Shown: positions 1 to 8,994 of the stretch, piece by piece | Numbering within the stretch: position 1 is the stretch's first letter | Layout: each line of letters begins with the position of its first letter | DNA from: Halogranum amylolyticum | GTDB lineage: Archaea > Halobacteriota > Halobacteria > Halobacteriales > Haloferacaceae | Direction: 5' to 3' | Assembly: GCF_900110465.1 (NCBI RefSeq) | Contig: NZ_FODV01000005.1 | Coordinates: 248,001 to 312,000 of the forward strand | Length of the DNA: 64,000 nucleotides | The notes under the pieces: generated by a model | The model's input: only the letters and a program-made list of their open reading frames with translations | What the model was told of the DNA's origin: nothing | The model's database searches: none | Translations under genes and position numbers: made by a program

Positions 1-67
1 CAGGACAGTCTTTCGGAACGGAGTTTCGACGGTCGAGAGAAGCGTCGGTGTCGTCGTCTACCGCCGT

Positions 68-1216
68 CTACTGTCGCTGGCGGTAGATGAGGTTGCGCTG
101 GACCGCGTTGGTCCCCTCGTAGATGACTGGGATACGCACGTCGCGGTAGACGCGGGCGATGCGGCGGTCCGTCAGGTTCGAGCGGCCGCCGTGGAGTTGC
201 ATCCCGCGTTCGGCACACTGGACGGCCGTCTCGGTCGATTTGGTCTTACAGAGCGCCGCCCAGTAGCCGGCGTTGTCGTGGCCTGCGACCTTCTCGGCGG
301 CCCGCCAGTTGAGCGCCCGGGCGGACTCGAACTCGATGAGCATGTCGGCGAGGTCGTGTTGGACCGCCTGGAACTCAGAGACGTCGCGACCGAAGGCGCT
401 GCGGTCGTGGACGAACGCCCACGCCTCCTCGATGGCGGCGGCGGCCATGCCGAGGCCGTGGCCGCCGACGACGACGCGACCGTGGTTGAAGAAGTCCGCG
501 AGCATGTAGAAGCCGCCGCCCTCGCTCCCGATGAGGTTCTCCTCCGGGACGGCACAGTCGTCGAAGACGATGTGAGCCTGTTTGGAGGCGCGCATCCCCA
601 TCTTCTCGGGGATGTGTTCGGCCTCGTATCCCTCGGTGTCGGTCTCGACGATGAACATCGAGTAGTTGGAGTAGCGGTCCTCCTTGTCGCCGGTCTTCGC
701 GTAGACGGTGACCCAGTCGGCCTCGACCCCGTTGCCGATCCAGTACTTCTCGCCGTTGAGCACCCACCCTTCGTCGGTCTTCTCGGCGGTCGTGGTCATC
801 CCGGCGAGGTCCGACCCCGTCTCGGGTTCCGACACGGCGAGACCGGAGATCTGCTCGTTCTCGGCGACGGGGCGGAGGTACTCCTCCTTCTGTTCCTCCG
901 ACCCGTACTGTTCGACGATCTCACAGCCGAAACTCGCGAGCTGGAGGGTCAGCGCGATGCCGGCGTCGGCCTTGTAGAACTCCTCGGCGATGGCGAGGAT
1001 CTGTTCGAGGTCGTACCCCTTCCCGCCGTACTCCTCGCTGATGTCTTGGGCGACGAGTCCGGCGTCCATCCCGGCCTCGAGGATCTCCCACGGGTACTCG
1101 CCCGTTCGGTAGTACTCCTCTGCGTTCGGTTCGATGTGCTCGGCCGCGAACTCGCGGGCTTGCTGTTTGACGTCACGGGCGTGTTCGGGGACGACGCTGT
1201 CGTCGAGAAGGTCCAT
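68..1216 (-). CDS. acyl-CoA dehydrogenase
   Basis: FAD enzyme that makes the alpha,beta double bond in an acyl-CoA during fatty acid or branched-chain acid oxidation, passing electrons to an electron-transfer flavoprotein. The 382 residues match the usual family length. Visible family marks are the substrate/FAD stretch GLAVSEPETGSDLAGM in the first half and YEGTNAVQRN near the C-terminus, whose Glu sits where the catalytic base lies in short-chain members. The ATG lies about 27 bases from an A/T-rich TATA-like box, which fits a leaderless mRNA. Chain-length specificity cannot be read from sequence. Confidence 0.93.
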   Translation of the reverse strand: MDLLDDSVVPEHARDVKQQAREFAAEHIEPNAEEYYRTGEYPWEILEAGMDAGLVAQDISEEYGGKGYDLEQILAIAEEFYKADAGIALTLQLASFGCEIVEQYGSEEQKEEYLRPVAENEQISGLAVSEPETGSDLAGMTTTAEKTDEGWVLNGEKYWIGNGVEADWVTVYAKTGDKEDRYSNYSMFIVETDTEGYEAEHIPEKMGMRASKQAHIVFDDCAVPEENLIGSEGGGFYMLADFFNHGRVVVGGHGLGMAAAAIEEAWAFVHDRSAFGRDVSEFQAVQHDLADMLIEFESARALNWRAAEKVAGHDNAGYWAALCKTKSTETAVQCAERGMQLHGGRSNLTDRRIARVYRDVRIPVIYEGTNAVQRNLIYRQRQ

Positions 1217-1237
1217 GCAACGTGGGTAGAACCCACA

Positions 1238-1248
1238 CGATTTAATAC
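1238..1248 (-). promoter_or_regulatory. TATA-like box of the acyl-CoA dehydrogenase gene
   Basis: On the minus strand an ATTAAAT-type stretch lies 25 to 31 bases before the ATG at 1216, in an otherwise G+C-rich context. This spacing is typical of haloarchaeal promoters that give leaderless transcripts. Confidence 0.5.
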
Positions 1249-1322
1249 CAAGTGAAATTCTGTGTCCAGGAAAACGAGTTTATTGTTCCAAGCTGTGAAA
1301 CTGCCGGAGTCGTCGAGTGTCG

Positions 1323-2228
1323 TTACTTCACGCCCGGGTTCGCGTCACCGTGCGTCCCGGACTCCGCACCCTCGTTCTCGGCGGTGACGTCGAACGACGT
1401 CGTACTGACACTCACGCCGGGGTTGTCGGGTGCGATGTTGCGGAGGCGCTGGTACGTATATCCGGCGTCGCCGCTGTAGGCCGGGTACTCGTCCTGCATA
1501 AGCGAGACGCTTTCGTACCCACCGTCTGAAGTTGGCTGCTCTTTGAGCAGCACCGTCGTCAGGCGCAGGTGAACGGTCGTCGACTTCGAGTTCCCGTCCG
1601 TCGCGGCGTCGAGTGCCGTCGTGTCACCGACAACGCCGTAGTTGCCGTTGGCGTAGCCCCCAGCGTCCGAACCGAGACTCGCGCCCGTCCAGTGAGCTTC
1701 GTCGGGGTAGGCCGATGCCTCGTCGTAGTAATCGTCCATTCCTTCCTTGTAGAGCACGACTTTCGGTGGCACCTGCTTCGACCCGTCGTTCGGATCGACG
1801 AAGTCGCCGTTACCGTTGATGTCGTAGAACGCCGAGTTTTTCGTCGCGAGCGGAACACGGCCAGTGTCGGGGTAGCGGTCAGACGTTCCGTACTCGGGGA
1901 TAGGACTGCCGTTCTCGTCGCGCTCCGAGAACAGCCACGGTGTCTCACGGTAGACTGGTTTGAATCCCTGGCCTTCGATACCCGCTTCGAGGATGTAGCG
2001 GACCTTTTCGGGTTTCTCGTCGAACCCTTCCCACTTCGTGTAGACGCGCGGGTTGACGAACACCTCGGTAACGTTCCCGTCGTCTGTCGTCACGGTTCCA
2101 GGGTTTCCGGCGTCGAGCGTACTGGTCATCTGTGCGGCAGCCGAGCCCGAGAGCGTCGCGAACCCGGTGCCACCAGCGACTGCGGTTCCGCCAATCAGCG
2201 AGAGTGCCTTTCGTCGAGTGAATTGCAT
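1323..2228 (-). CDS. Tat-exported protein of unknown function
   Basis: The reading frame extends further upstream, but the start at 2228 gives a clear twin-arginine signal, MQFTRRKALSLIGG followed by a small-residue hydrophobic stretch and SAAAQ, so this ATG is preferred; the product is 301 residues. The mature part is rich in Asp, Gly and Thr. It contains DINGNGDF, which resembles an EF-hand or dockerin-like calcium loop. No enzyme family is recognised. The protein is probably exported folded and is either cell-surface or secreted. Codon use and the flanking DNA look less G+C-rich than the neighbours, a weak hint of transfer. Confidence 0.7.
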   Translation of the reverse strand: MQFTRRKALSLIGGTAVAGGTGFATLSGSAAAQMTSTLDAGNPGTVTTDDGNVTEVFVNPRVYTKWEGFDEKPEKVRYILEAGIEGQGFKPVYRETPWLFSERDENGSPIPEYGTSDRYPDTGRVPLATKNSAFYDINGNGDFVDPNDGSKQVPPKVVLYKEGMDDYYDEASAYPDEAHWTGASLGSDAGGYANGNYGVVGDTTALDAATDGNSKSTTVHLRLTTVLLKEQPTSDGGYESVSLMQDEYPAYSGDAGYTYQRLRNIAPDNPGVSVSTTSFDVTAENEGAESGTHGDANPGVK

Positions 2229-2481
2229 TCGATCAGATCCCCTTGTGTTCGTGAACCTGGCATCGACACTATACCGGACCAGCGCACCACATCGCGCAGT
2301 GCGTCCGACTTGGTCTGGTTCGGCGTTCGCCGGGGTCGAACACACTCCACCACAAGAGATGGACGGCATTCAACAATTGCCGCCAGACAATCCACAGAGT
2401 GAGTAAAAACCCGAGTAACCGGCACTTATCGACCAGTCCGTCGCTTCGTGAGGAGACACGGTGTCTCCCCAGAGACCCGAT

Positions 2482-4164
2482 CTAGTCCTGTCCCGGTGCA
2501 GCTTCGTCCGGCGTCTTCCCCTCGACCAGCGACTCGTCGTCGTACTGGTCGCGCAGCACCTTCTTGTCGAACTTTCCAGTTGCCGTCTTCGGCACCTCGT
2601 CGATGAACACGACCTCGTCGGGCGTCCACCACTTCGGGAACTTCTCGGCGACGAGTTCCTGCAGGTCGGCCCTCAACCCCTCGTCGTCGACGCCTTCCTT
2701 CGGCACCACGCAGGCGACGGGCCGCTCCTGCCAGCGTTCGTGGGGGACGCCGATGACCGTCGCCTCCGCGACGTCGTCGTGGGCCATCAGCGCGTTCTCC
2801 AGTTCGACCGAGGAGATCCACTCGCCGCCGCTCTTGATGACGTCCTTCGCGCGGTCGACCAGTTCCATGTAGCCGTCGGGGTCGATGGTGACGACGTCAC
2901 CGGTCTTCAGCCACTTCCCGCCCGGGGCGTCCTCGAAGTCTTCCTCGTTGGCGTCGGGACGCTTGAAGTACTCCGTGACGACCCACGGTCCGCGGACCCA
3001 CAGCTCGCCGAAGTCCTCGCCGTTCTGCGGCACCTCCTCGCCGTCGTCGCCGATCACCTTGTACTCGAGACCGGGGACGAACAGCCCCTGTTTGGCCCGC
3101 TTTTCGTACTGTTCTTCCTTGCTCAACTCCTCCATGCCGGGTTTGAGATGCGAGACGGTGCCGATCGGCGACATCTCGCTCATCCCCCACGCGTGGAGGA
3201 CGTCGACGTCGTACTCCTCGTCGAACCGTCGGATGACCGACTGGGGTGCCGCGCTGCCGCCGATGACGATGCGCTCCAGCGACGAGAGGTCCGCGTCGTG
3301 CTCGTCGAGATAGTCGAGCAGCCCCAGCCAGACGGTTGGGACGCCGGCGGTGAGCGTCACGCCTTCCTCCTCGATGAGCTTCGCGAGGTCCTCGGAACTC
3401 GGGGCCGGCCCCGGGTAGACGTGTTTTGCTCCTGCTGCTGTCGCCGAGAACGGCATCCCCCACGCGTTGACGTGGAACATCGGGACGACGGGCATCACCA
3501 CGTCGTCCGCGCCGATGTCGAGTCCCGACTGCGGCAGCGACGCCATCGTGTGCGCCCAGAGCATCTGCTGGGTGTACTCGACGCCCTTCGGTTTCCCCGT
3601 CGTCCCCGAGGTGTAACACATCCCCGCGGGTTGCTCCTCGTCGACCTCGGGCCAGTCGTAGTCCGCCTCCCGACCGTCGACGAACGACTCGAAGTCGGTC
3701 ACCGGCGACAGCGACGTGTCGGGAACCGAACTGCCGACGACGACGAACTGGTCGACGGAGGCGAACGCCTCCTCGCCACCCTCGGCGGCGACGGCGGCCT
3801 CCAGTTTCTCGAGCAGCGACGGATCGACGAAGATCACCGAGTCGCTCGCGTTCTCGACGATGTACTGGATGTGGTGTGCCGGGAGTAGGGGGTTGATCGT
3901 GTGCAGCTGTGCGCCCATGTTCGGCACCGCGAAGTAGGTCTCGAAGTGCCAGTGGTGGTTCCACGAGAACGTCGCGACGCGGTCGCCCTCCGAGACGCCG
4001 GCGGCGGCGAGCGCGTCGGCGAGTTTACCGACGCGTCGTTCGTACTCCGCGTAGGTGTATCGCTGTACGCCTTCGTGTGTCCGCGAGACGATCTCTCGGT
4101 CGGGAAAGAGTCGACTCGCTCGCCACAGAAGCGGCCGCAGTGTCTGGTCTGTCGTGCCTGCCAT
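2482..4164 (-). CDS. long-chain fatty acid--CoA ligase (AMP-binding family)
   Basis: Activates a carboxylic acid to its acyl-CoA through an acyl-adenylate. The 560-residue product has the AMP-binding P-loop YTSGTTGKPKG, the GWGMSEMSP-type substrate region, the adenylate-binding stretch WLKTGDVVTIDPDGY and the C-terminal lysine motif PKTATGKFDKK. The frame is open for 19 codons upstream, but MAGTTDQTLRPLLWRAS at 4164 matches the usual N-terminus. It lies beside an acyl-CoA dehydrogenase gene on the same strand, so it may act in fatty acid degradation. The next upstream gene, menE, is a distant paralogue. The exact substrate is unknown. Confidence 0.88.
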   Translation of the reverse strand: MAGTTDQTLRPLLWRASRLFPDREIVSRTHEGVQRYTYAEYERRVGKLADALAAAGVSEGDRVATFSWNHHWHFETYFAVPNMGAQLHTINPLLPAHHIQYIVENASDSVIFVDPSLLEKLEAAVAAEGGEEAFASVDQFVVVGSSVPDTSLSPVTDFESFVDGREADYDWPEVDEEQPAGMCYTSGTTGKPKGVEYTQQMLWAHTMASLPQSGLDIGADDVVMPVVPMFHVNAWGMPFSATAAGAKHVYPGPAPSSEDLAKLIEEEGVTLTAGVPTVWLGLLDYLDEHDADLSSLERIVIGGSAAPQSVIRRFDEEYDVDVLHAWGMSEMSPIGTVSHLKPGMEELSKEEQYEKRAKQGLFVPGLEYKVIGDDGEEVPQNGEDFGELWVRGPWVVTEYFKRPDANEEDFEDAPGGKWLKTGDVVTIDPDGYMELVDRAKDVIKSGGEWISSVELENALMAHDDVAEATVIGVPHERWQERPVACVVPKEGVDDEGLRADLQELVAEKFPKWWTPDEVVFIDEVPKTATGKFDKKVLRDQYDDESLVEGKTPDEAAPGQD

Positions 4165-4198
4165 ACCCACACAAGCAACGCGTCTGTAATGATTTTTC

Positions 4199-5899
4199 CT
4201 ACTGCGATCCGCTGTCGCCACCCGATTCGTCGCTCGCGTTCGACGCCGGGTCGATGTCGCGGTCGCTCGTCGCGTCGGCGTCGCCCGTCGCGTCGGTCTC
4301 GTTTGTCGCCTCCGCTTCGGCGTCTGCGACGTCGACCCGGTCGGGCGCTGCGAGCAGGTCGCGGACGACGCTTCGTTCGACTGTCCCCGAAGCGGTTCGC
4401 GGGAGTTCGTCGGCGAACCGTACCAGCCGCGGGAGTTTGTAGCCGGCGAGTCGCTCCCGGCAGTGGGCTTCGACCTCGTCGGCGGTCACCTCGGCGTCCG
4501 AGGTGACGACCAGCGCGGCCACCCGCTCGCCCCACTCCTCGTCGGGGAGCCCGACGACCGCCGCCTCCTCGACGGCGGGATGTTCGCGCAGGGCGTCGAC
4601 GACCTCGCCGGGGTCGACGTTCTCGCCGCCGGTGATGATGCGGTCGTCCTTCCGGTTGAGCACGTACAGCCAGCCGTCCTCGTCGCGATACCCCACGTCG
4701 CCGGTGTGGAGGCCGCGCTCGCCGAACGCCGCGGCCGTCGCCTCGGGGTCGTCGTAGTAGCCCGGCGAGACGGTCGGCCCCGAGACGACGAACTCGCCGA
4801 GCTCACCCGTCTCGACCGGATCGCCGAGTTCGTCGACGACGGCGACGTCCGTCCCGAAGAGCGGACGGCCGACGCTGCCGAGACGGTCGACGGCCTCCTC
4901 GGGTCGGGCGGTCGCGATCTGCGAGGCGGTCTCGGTCATCCCGTAGGTCGGACAGACCGGGACGTGGTAGTCACGGCAACGAGTGACGAGTTCCTCGGAG
5001 GCGGGTGCGCCGCCCAGGAGCACGAACCGAAGCGAGTCCGAGAGCGTCCCGCGACTGTCGAGCATCCGCTTGAGCATCGTCGGCACCAGCGAGACGCCCG
5101 TCACGTCGTACGTACTGATGTCGTCGGCGGTCGCACCGGGGTCGAACTCGCCGCGGAGGACGACCGTCGTCCCGTACAGCGTCGACCGGTAGAGCGGTGC
5201 CAGCCCGCCCATGTGGTAGAGCGAGAGCGGGACGAGCCAGCGGTCGTCGGGGAGCACGCCGAGGTGGAACGCCGAGGCGACGGCGCTGGAGAAGACGTTG
5301 CCGTAGGTGAGTACGACCGCCTTCGGGTCGCCGGTCGTCCCCGAGGTGAAAAGCAGGACGAGCGTGTCGTCGTCGGCCCACTCGGCGGGCGAGACGTCGC
5401 CGGGGTTCGCCCCGTCGAGCGACGCGACGCGCTCCCACTGGGGGTCGTCGAGCGAGACGAGCGGGATCGAGTGGGTCGACTCGTCGGCGACGGTAGTGTC
5501 AGCCTCGGAGACGTCGTCGTCGTCGCCGCCGACGGCCGCCGCGACCGCCTCGACCGCCTCGACGGCGAGTCGTTCGGTCGACTCGCCGCAGACGACGGTC
5601 GTCAGGTCGGCGGTCTCCATCTGCTCGGCGAGTTCGCCGGGCGTCAGCCGGGTGTTGAGTGGGACGAGCGTCGCGCCGAGTCGCATCGCCGCGTGGACGA
5701 GGCTGACCGCCTCGACGCGGGTCGACAGCAGCATCCCGACGTGGTCGTCGGCTTCGACTCCGAGACCGGCCAGTCGCGCCGCGAGGCTCGCGACGTCGGC
5801 GTCGAGGTCGGCGTAGTCCCAGCGGTCGCCCGTCTCGGCCGAGACGAGTGCCGTCGCGTCGGGCGTGGCCCGCACGCGGTGGGAGAGCCAGTCGTTCAT
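4199..5899 (-). CDS. menE: o-succinylbenzoate--CoA ligase (MenE)
   Basis: Ligates o-succinylbenzoate to CoA in menaquinone synthesis. It has the AMP-binding motif FTSGTTGDPKAVV, the GLHTGDVGYRDEDGWLYV region, the hinge RKDDRIITGGENVDPGEV and the C-terminal PRTASGTVERS lysine region expected of the adenylate-forming superfamily, although the catalytic Lys of that last motif is not obvious here (GTVER). The C-terminal 45 or so residues are an acidic low-complexity tail rich in Asp, Ala, Thr and Ser that MenE does not need. The identity as MenE rests on the menD, menB, menA and menC genes nearby; menE itself is on the opposite strand. Confidence 0.82.
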   Translation of the reverse strand: MNDWLSHRVRATPDATALVSAETGDRWDYADLDADVASLAARLAGLGVEADDHVGMLLSTRVEAVSLVHAAMRLGATLVPLNTRLTPGELAEQMETADLTTVVCGESTERLAVEAVEAVAAAVGGDDDDVSEADTTVADESTHSIPLVSLDDPQWERVASLDGANPGDVSPAEWADDDTLVLLFTSGTTGDPKAVVLTYGNVFSSAVASAFHLGVLPDDRWLVPLSLYHMGGLAPLYRSTLYGTTVVLRGEFDPGATADDISTYDVTGVSLVPTMLKRMLDSRGTLSDSLRFVLLGGAPASEELVTRCRDYHVPVCPTYGMTETASQIATARPEEAVDRLGSVGRPLFGTDVAVVDELGDPVETGELGEFVVSGPTVSPGYYDDPEATAAAFGERGLHTGDVGYRDEDGWLYVLNRKDDRIITGGENVDPGEVVDALREHPAVEEAAVVGLPDEEWGERVAALVVTSDAEVTADEVEAHCRERLAGYKLPRLVRFADELPRTASGTVERSVVRDLLAAPDRVDVADAEAEATNETDATGDADATSDRDIDPASNASDESGGDSGSQ

Positions 5900-6001
5900 C
5901 GGTCGGAACTCTCGCCGGGGGAACTACTCTCTTTGCATCGCGAGAGCCCACGGTCGCCGCATCGGTAGCTTCTTTCACGCGCCTCGCCCAGCAACCGACA
6001 G

Positions 6002-7387
6002 ATGCCACCTCGCCGGCTTCGTTCCCTCCTCGACTCCCGCCGCCCTCTCCGCATCGCGTTCGCGCTCCTGGTCGTCGTCGCCGTCGGCGTCCTCGCCGTC
6101 TCGTACGTCACGGCACCACCGACGTTCCCCGAGCGCGTCGAGAGCGGCCAACCGGTCGCCGAACCCGCGAACGGCACGACCGTGGTCGCTACACAGGGAC
6201 TCGGCCGGCAGGGGTGGCACCACGCGTTCGTCGGCGACAGCCCAGGCGAACTCGTCGCCGTCGCCGCCGACGGCTCCGTCGCCTACTACGACGACACGTA
6301 CCAGAGCTACTGGGACGTCGACCCCGTCGAGGGGACCGAGTCGACCGTGCTGTACGTCGCCGCGGAGTACCTCTCGGCCGAGGAGTGCGAGGCTGCGACG
6401 AGCTGTTATCGGAACCGCGTGCTGGAGACGAACGTCTCGACCGGCGAGACCACCGAGGTGTACAGCTACCTCGTCCGCAACGAGCCGTCTATCCGCTGGC
6501 ACGACGTCGATCGATACGGAGAGGACAGCCTCGTCGTCGCCGACATCGCCGAGGACCGGGCGTTCGTCGTCGACACGACGACAGGCATCGTCGAGTGGCA
6601 GTGGGACGCTCAGAGCGACTTTCCCACCGGTTCCGGCGGCGAGTATCCGACCGACTGGACGCACATCAACGACGTCGAGGTGCTCGACGACGGTCGACTG
6701 ATGCTCAGTCTCCGCAACCAGGACAGAGTGGTCTTCGTCGACCCCGACGAAGGCGTCCAGCGGAACTGGACGCTCGGCGAGGAAGACAACTACAGTATCC
6801 TCTACGAGCAGCACAACCCCGACTACATTCCAGAGTCCCGTGGCGGCCCCGCCGTCGTCGTCGCCGACTCGCACAACAACCGGGTCGTCGAGTACCAGCG
6901 CGTCGACGGCGAGTGGGAGCAGTCCTGGCAGTACGGCGACGCCGTCCTCCAGTGGCCGCGCGACGGCGACCGACTCCCCGACGGCCACACGCTGATCACC
7001 GACTCCAACGGCGACCGCGTCGTCGAGGTCGACGAGTCGGGCGAGGTCGTCTGGACGCTGGATGTCAACCTTCCCTACGAGGCCGAACGCCTCGGAACAG
7101 GCGACGAGTCGACCGGTGGGCCGAGCGCGACGAGCGCCGACCTCCAGTCACACGAGGCCGACCAGAACGGTGGTGGTCTCTCGCTTCGCTCGATCGCCTA
7201 CGCCGTCGTCCCCGGTGAGATCATCCTCGGTCTCGGGTTCGTCCTCCCGTCGTGGATGGGGTTCACCGAGGCGCTGGTGCTGTTCGGACTGCTCGGCACT
7301 CTCGGCGTCTGGGCCCTTCTCGAACTCTACTGGCTGCCGTGGTCGGTGAGCATCCACAGGCCGCTTCGGATTCGACGGGAGGAGTGA
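6002..7387 (+). CDS. membrane-anchored arylsulfotransferase-like beta-propeller protein
   Basis: The 461-residue product has one N-terminal membrane segment (about residues 20-40), a large propeller-like domain and two C-terminal hydrophobic segments, so the propeller most likely faces outside. The domain pattern fits the arylsulfotransferase families (PF05935/PF14269): WHDVD, DWTHINDVEVLDDGR, an LRNQDRVVFVD stretch, a later EQHNPDY, and LPDGHTLITDSNGDRVVEV. These supply repeated conserved His residues, as in enzymes that form a sulfohistidine. A clear paralogue lies at 51639-53018. Arylsulfotransferases move sulfate between phenolic esters without PAPS, but whether this one does so is unproven. 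Its neighbours are menaquinone genes. Confidence 0.75.
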   Translation: MPPRRLRSLLDSRRPLRIAFALLVVVAVGVLAVSYVTAPPTFPERVESGQPVAEPANGTTVVATQGLGRQGWHHAFVGDSPGELVAVAADGSVAYYDDTYQSYWDVDPVEGTESTVLYVAAEYLSAEECEAATSCYRNRVLETNVSTGETTEVYSYLVRNEPSIRWHDVDRYGEDSLVVADIAEDRAFVVDTTTGIVEWQWDAQSDFPTGSGGEYPTDWTHINDVEVLDDGRLMLSLRNQDRVVFVDPDEGVQRNWTLGEEDNYSILYEQHNPDYIPESRGGPAVVVADSHNNRVVEYQRVDGEWEQSWQYGDAVLQWPRDGDRLPDGHTLITDSNGDRVVEVDESGEVVWTLDVNLPYEAERLGTGDESTGGPSATSADLQSHEADQNGGGLSLRSIAYAVVPGEIILGLGFVLPSWMGFTEALVLFGLLGTLGVWALLELYWLPWSVSIHRPLRIRREE

Positions 7388-7421
7388 GCGCCCTTCACGG
7401 CCCGACGCTCGAAACCGGCAG

Positions 7422-7805
7422 TCAGTGCTGGACGAACTCGACGAGCACGCCGCCGGTCGACTTCGGATGCAAGAAGGCGACGTCGTGGCCCCACGCGCCC
7501 GATCGGGGCTCCTCGTCGACGAGGTCGACGCCGAGGTCGCGAGCGGTGTCGAGTGCGGCCTCGATGTCGTCGGTCGCGAGGGCGACGTGGTGGAGACCGG
7601 GGCCGTTGCGGTCGAGGTACGTCGCGATGGCACCCTCGTCGTGCGGTTCGAGCAACTCGAAGTAGCCGCCGTCGAGTTCGAGGAAGACGACGGTCATCCC
7701 GTCGAACTCCTCCTCGTGGACGACGGGTGCGTCGAACAGGTCGTCGAACAGGTCGGCGAGTGCGGCGGCGTCGTCGGTGGCGACGCCGGCGTGGTCGAAC
7801 TGCAT
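7422..7805 (-). CDS. methylmalonyl-CoA epimerase-like VOC protein
   Basis: The 127-residue single VOC module begins MQFDHAGVATDD, and the frame has no better start. Metal-ligand positions are visible in the first strand (FDHAG), in GLHHVALATDD and in the final glutamate of GVLVEFVQH, as in methylmalonyl-CoA epimerase. That enzyme interconverts the R and S isomers on the route from propionyl-CoA to succinyl-CoA. No mutase or carboxylase gene lies next to it here, so the assignment rests on family likeness alone; a lactoylglutathione lyase-type enzyme is the main alternative. Confidence 0.75.
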   Translation of the reverse strand: MQFDHAGVATDDAAALADLFDDLFDAPVVHEEEFDGMTVVFLELDGGYFELLEPHDEGAIATYLDRNGPGLHHVALATDDIEAALDTARDLGVDLVDEEPRSGAWGHDVAFLHPKSTGGVLVEFVQH

Positions 7806-7917
7806 GACCGGGACGAGGTGCGTGGGACGTATAAACGTGACACATACGAGCGGGGGCGGTGCGCGGAGACGACGATGGCCATCAACTAGTTGCGTGAACG
7901 GACCCTGTTTCCCGAGG

Positions 7918-8871
7918 ATGCGTGTGCTCGTCACCGGTGCGACCGGGTTCGTGGGGAGTCGTCTCGTTCCGACGCTCGTCGACCGCGGTCACGAGGTCGT
8001 CGTGTTGACTCGCGACGCCGACTCCTACGACGGCGCGGCCGACGAGGTCTACGAGGGCGACGTCCTCGAGGCGGGGAGCTTCGAGCACGCACTCTCGGAC
8101 GTCGACGCCGCCTACTACCTCATCCACTCGATGGACGCCAGCGAGGACTTCGCCGAACAGGACCGCCGCGGCGCACGCCACTTCGAGCACGCGGCGAGCG
8201 AGGCTGGCGTCGATCGCGTGCTGTATCTCAGCGGACTCGGCGAGGACCGCGTCGACCTCTCGGATCACCTCGAGTCGCGGCGGGAGGTCGAACGGATACT
8301 CTCGGAGGGGTCGTTCGACCTGACGACGCTCCGGGCGGCGGTCGTCATCGGGAGCGGCAACACCAGTTTCGACATCGTCGAGCAGTTGGCGACACGCCTC
8401 CCGGTGATGGTGACGCCGCAGTGGGTCCGCGTCGACTGTCAGCCGATCGCCGTCGCCGACGTCGTCGCGTATCTCGTCGGGACACTGGAGACGCCCGAGA
8501 CGGCCGGAACGACGTACGACGTCGGCGGCGAGGCGGTGCTTACCTACGGCGACCTCCTCGGCAAGACCGCCGACGTCGCCGGGCGCAGTGCGGTTATCGT
8601 CCCCGTCCCGGTGTTGACGCCGCAACTCTCCGCCTACTGGGTCGGTCTCGTCACCGACGTCCCGAACTCGGTCGCCTACCCGCTCATCAAGGGGCTGAAG
8701 AACGAAGTCGTCGCCGACGACGACGCGGTCCGAACGGCGATCCCGATCGAGTTGACGCCGTACGACACGGCCATCGAGCGGGCGCTCGGCGACGAGACGA
8801 ACCCGGAGGACGACGCCGAACGCGCAGTCGAGAAACTCGCGCGTCTCGACCGCTCCGAGAGCGGCGACTGA
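7918..8871 (+). CDS. NAD(P)-binding atypical SDR / NmrA-like protein
   Basis: The 317-residue protein starts at MRVLVTGATGFVGSRLVP, a Rossmann dinucleotide-binding motif GATGFVG directly at the N-terminus, which decides the start. Residues around YLSGLGED and the lack of a clear YxxxK pair place it with extended atypical SDRs that sense or reduce without the standard catalytic triad. Related proteins include UbiA-neighbour and complex I assembly-like NDUFA9 homologues. It lies just upstream of menD on the same strand (123 bases apart), so a role tied to quinone metabolism is possible but only inferred. Confidence 0.8.
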   Translation: MRVLVTGATGFVGSRLVPTLVDRGHEVVVLTRDADSYDGAADEVYEGDVLEAGSFEHALSDVDAAYYLIHSMDASEDFAEQDRRGARHFEHAASEAGVDRVLYLSGLGEDRVDLSDHLESRREVERILSEGSFDLTTLRAAVVIGSGNTSFDIVEQLATRLPVMVTPQWVRVDCQPIAVADVVAYLVGTLETPETAGTTYDVGGEAVLTYGDLLGKTADVAGRSAVIVPVPVLTPQLSAYWVGLVTDVPNSVAYPLIKGLKNEVVADDDAVRTAIPIELTPYDTAIERALGDETNPEDDAERAVEKLARLDRSESGD

Positions 8872-8994
8872 ACCGAGCGCGTCGGCTGGCGGGTGACGGT
8901 GTCACGTCGGACGTCGATCGACCGCGTCGCACCTGACGTCGCTCGCGAGTCGAACCCGCAGGAGTATTCACCGCGCGTTCCCAACCGGCCACCA

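Noticed and set aside
191-1255. Long frame antisense to the acyl-CoA dehydrogenase gene
   Set aside because: It mirrors the coding gene, has no domain marks, and high G+C makes such antisense frames common. The same holds for the long antisense frames over menD, menE, aglB, the LeuA region and others.
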